Assembly: GCA_011109175.1 (NCBI GenBank)
Contig: RDEW01000033.1
Location: 372,001-436,000 of the forward strand
DNA from: Dicyema japonicum
Taxonomy: Eukaryota; Dicyemida; Rhombozoa; Dicyemidae
Reading direction: 5' to 3'
DNA: 64,000 nt
Shown: piece after piece, positions 58,245-64,000 of the stretch
Position numbering within the stretch: the stretch's first letter is position 1
How the letters are laid out: every line of letters begins with the position of its first letter
Translations under genes and position numbers: made by a program
Notes under the pieces: generated by a model
The model's input: only the letters and a program-made list of their open reading frames with translations
What the model was told of the DNA's origin: nothing
Database searches by the model: none

Positions 58245-58880
58245 TTGTGCTGGGCTTACCAAATATCGCAAGCTTGGGGTTAAAGTCACAAAAGTGTGGA
58301 AATCTACCTCGTAGTTCCTTCGGCGTACCCCGAAGATCTTTTTGTCACCGTTATTTTTAGTTTTTTACACGACCTACCCTCCAATTCCGAAAACTCACTT
58401 ATAATATCCTATGTCGATGACATAATCTTTAAATCCTGAGACAAATTTGTCCAAACAGCTATCGGACAATAGAAAGATCTCCTCAATCGCTTGATCAGAC
58501 AGTTGGACACAAAATTTCAGATCAGGGAACTGTAAGTGGGATAGAAGACTGACTAGCTCAGCTCAGGACTGATTCTAACGAGCAGACAATTCCTGCAATA
58601 ACGCATTAAAAATATTGGTGCCATGACTTGCTGGGAACACTAAAACTGAACTTCGTCGAAACGCCCTTGAAACAGAATAAAGGAACTTTTGGTTTGACGG
58701 TAGTACCCCTGTCCACTCGTTACATCGAGCCAACCATCAACTACAGTTGTGCCATTTGGCGGACAAACTTAGCAAGAACCCATCTAGAGAAAAGCAGTGA
58801 GAAAGATGAAGATTCTACCTACAAAGACTGGAATCTCCTGGTGGTCACGTTTTTTTTAATGTTGGGTGATTCTTGGATTA
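58245..58880 (+). mobile_element. LINE-C relic
   Basis: Stop-riddled translation: 'FGVPRRSFCHRYF' (matching 'GVPQGSPLSPTLF'), 'FRKLTYNILCR', and later 'LSTRYIEPTINYSCAIWRTN' near 58710, which corresponds to 'RQTIAPAMEYAYAAWRF' of the copy at 47986. Both lie in the expected order and spacing. Confidence 0.55.
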
Positions 58881-59703
58881 ATAACAATATGATGATCCTT
58901 CACTTGTAAGACTTCATGAGATCTTACTGACATGCTCTCGATCAGCTTCTGAGTCAATGGTATATGAATTTTTCTATTATTCCATATTTTGTATGATACC
59001 ATGTAATCTTGAAGTTTTTTCATATTCTTCTTCAAATCCATGATTTCTATTCCACTCAGATCAGGGGACTGTTGCAATAATCCTTGACCAGGATCTCCTT
59101 AACCATAATTCAGAAGAACTTATTAAAGTCATTAATAGTCCCCAAAATAAGGTACAATGTTATTATGATGTCTTGTTTCGTCTTAGCAAACGCCCTTGTT
59201 AGACAAATCTTCAATTTAATGAATCGGCGGATAAGCGTTTATGATTATGGAAACAAAGTTTACAAGTCGTGTTCTTGTTGAAAAAATTTTACTTCAACAT
59301 TGATCAGTTCGTAGCAAACCTTCATTTTATTTTAAGCAACCTAAAAAATTATTATTACCGCAGAATATTTGGCTTAAAAAGAAAAAATTTTTTCAGCTAA
59401 TTAAGTCATCTCATGACAAAAGAGAGGCTATAGCGGATGGGGACAGATATATTGAAAAGTTCTCCATAACTGGCTTAGAGTATTCTCGAACCTCGCGTAG
59501 TTTCTGAGGTATTTGATAAGGGCTAGAAAGGACTGCTTATATACGAACCTCCTCAAAAATTGGTCTGCCTCCGACTCTGCTGAACTGAGAAAACTTACTA
59601 AATATTCTAATCAGAAATACTGTTAGTAATATCGCATATATGTACTATTTCTTAATTATAAAATATTAGTATTTATTAAACAATAAACAAAAACTTAAAA
59701 CAG
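58881..59703. other. No recognisable gene
   Basis: A 73-codon minus-strand frame (58856-59077) and a 65-codon plus-strand frame (59084-59281) have no recognisable domains. The last 60 bases are the AT-rich 3' flank of BLM. Confidence 0.35.
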
Positions 59704-63028
<3,325 letters not shown>

Positions 63029-63179
63029 ATAGCCACAAAAGATATTTAAAAAATTGGCGCTTTATTTAAATTGAATTGAAATGAAAAATGAAATGAAAAA
63101 ATTAACTTATTTAATAATCATCTTATAAGTAAAATTTTTCGATAATATTTTATTTAAACAAATTTATAAAAATTTAATG

Positions 63180-64000
63180 TTATTGTAAAGTATTTTACCT
63201 GCTCCAAATACTGTGCAAGCTAACAGCCTTATGAAATATTACGCATCCATAAGTCACAAGGACTTCCCGAAATGCCATTTTTGTCACCTTCGGAATTTAA
63301 TGCCTAAACCAACTTCGTGGATCAATTTATTTACGCATGCCGAGGTCACACATGCTATAAGATCGATGAAGAGATCTTATACGTGTGGTCCTGACGGTAT
63401 TCCGGGAATTTTGCTAAAAAACCTTGGTAATGTTGCAATCAATTCGATTACGTCAATTTTTAATTTGTCTTCTAACATGAACGTCATCTTATGCAAATGG
63501 AAAAACTCACTTATAATACCAATTTTTAAACCAGGAAAACCGAAAACCTTACCTTCTCCCTACCGTCCAATTTCATTAATGTGCGCATTATCGTGCCTAA
63601 TGGAGAAACTCGTACTCTGGAAAATTAAACCCCATTTGCCCGACTGCCACTTTCAACATGGTTTCAAATGTGAGCGTTCAACTACGACACATTTGACTTC
63701 ACTGTCTCAATTTATATCAGAAGGGTTCAACGTACCGAAACGCCATCTGCGGACAATAGTGGTTTCCCTGGATATCCAGAAGGCGTTCGATTCTGTCTCG
63801 AGAACATTACTCACGAAGAAGGTTTTTGACACCACCATTCAGACGGATTTGAAAAATGGATAGCCAATTTTCTCTCCTGAAGAAGAGGACGTGTCTGTAT
63901 AGGCCACGCAAGATCGAGGTCCCGTCTCCTACCAAATGGCGTCTCTCAAGGATCGCCCTCTCTCCGGCGTTATTTAACTTATTCCTCAACGCTTTACCCT
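63180..64000 (+). mobile_element. LINE-C reverse transcriptase, runs off the right edge
   Basis: 63213-63863 is one clean frame: 'EVTHAIRSMKRSYTCGPDGI', 'WKNSLIIPIFKPGKPK', 'YRPISLMCALSCLMEKLV' and 'VVSLDIQKAFDSVSRTLL'. After a frame change near 63850 it continues with 'GVSQGSPLSPALFNLFLN'-like sequence at the window end, so the catalytic YADD is not visible. It is better preserved than the other LINE-C copies. The 5' end is near 63180, directly after an AT-rich stretch upstream of BLM. Confidence 0.8.

Overview
This is a eukaryotic, AT-rich window, most probably from an animal with a strongly reduced gene architecture. Seven or eight genes match animal orthologues. They share one striking trait: nearly every intron I could place exactly is only 20-25 nt long, with GT...AG ends. 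Introns this short in otherwise animal-like genes are known from dicyemid mesozoans (Dicyema), so a dicyemid is my best guess. That is an inference from intron size and gene content, not from a marker gene.

Host genes in order: a BTBD10/KCTD20 BTB-domain gene (1785-2823, -); a small unrecognised two-exon gene (11816-12233, -); ASCC3, a double-cassette Ski2-like helicase (15742-22464, +); TBCK, pseudokinase-TBC-rhodanese (24934-27717, +); a lipin phosphatidate phosphatase (28354-30221, -); a CCDC170-like coiled-coil gene (36302-38638, +) whose stop codon directly abuts that of SRP72 (38639-40529, -); DDX10, with two apparent frameshifts (46006-47700, -); an unrecognised multi-exon candidate (about 55490-56800, -); and BLM/RecQ (59704-63028, -). 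They are unrelated housekeeping functions (transcription-coupled repair and ribosome rescue, Rab/mTOR signalling, lipid synthesis, protein targeting, rRNA processing, genome stability), each with its own transcription unit. There is no operon logic.

The space between them is a graveyard of mobile elements: (i) REL-A, a non-LTR retrotransposon family with an N-terminal PHD-type finger, an RT with a YLDDG box and a restriction-like endonuclease; (ii) REL-B, a second restriction-like-endonuclease family resembling NeSL/CRE; (iii) LINE-B1/B2, apurinic-endonuclease LINEs with characteristic C-termini; (iv) LINE-C and LINE-D, Jockey/CR1-like; (v) a tRNA-derived SINE whose copies carry the 3' tails of different LINEs, a second tRNA-headed repeat and a short dispersed repeat called family A here; (vi) DNA transposon relics (pogo/Tigger, Tc1/mariner and an unidentified element with about 65-bp inverted repeats). 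Almost all are frameshifted, truncated or nested.

Regions: 1-15.7 kb is repeat-rich with two host genes; 15.7-30.2 kb is gene-dense; 30.4-36 kb is nested retroelements; 36.3-40.5 kb is a convergent gene pair; 40.6-59.7 kb is mostly transposon debris around DDX10; 59.7-63 kb is BLM; a LINE-C RT runs off the right edge.
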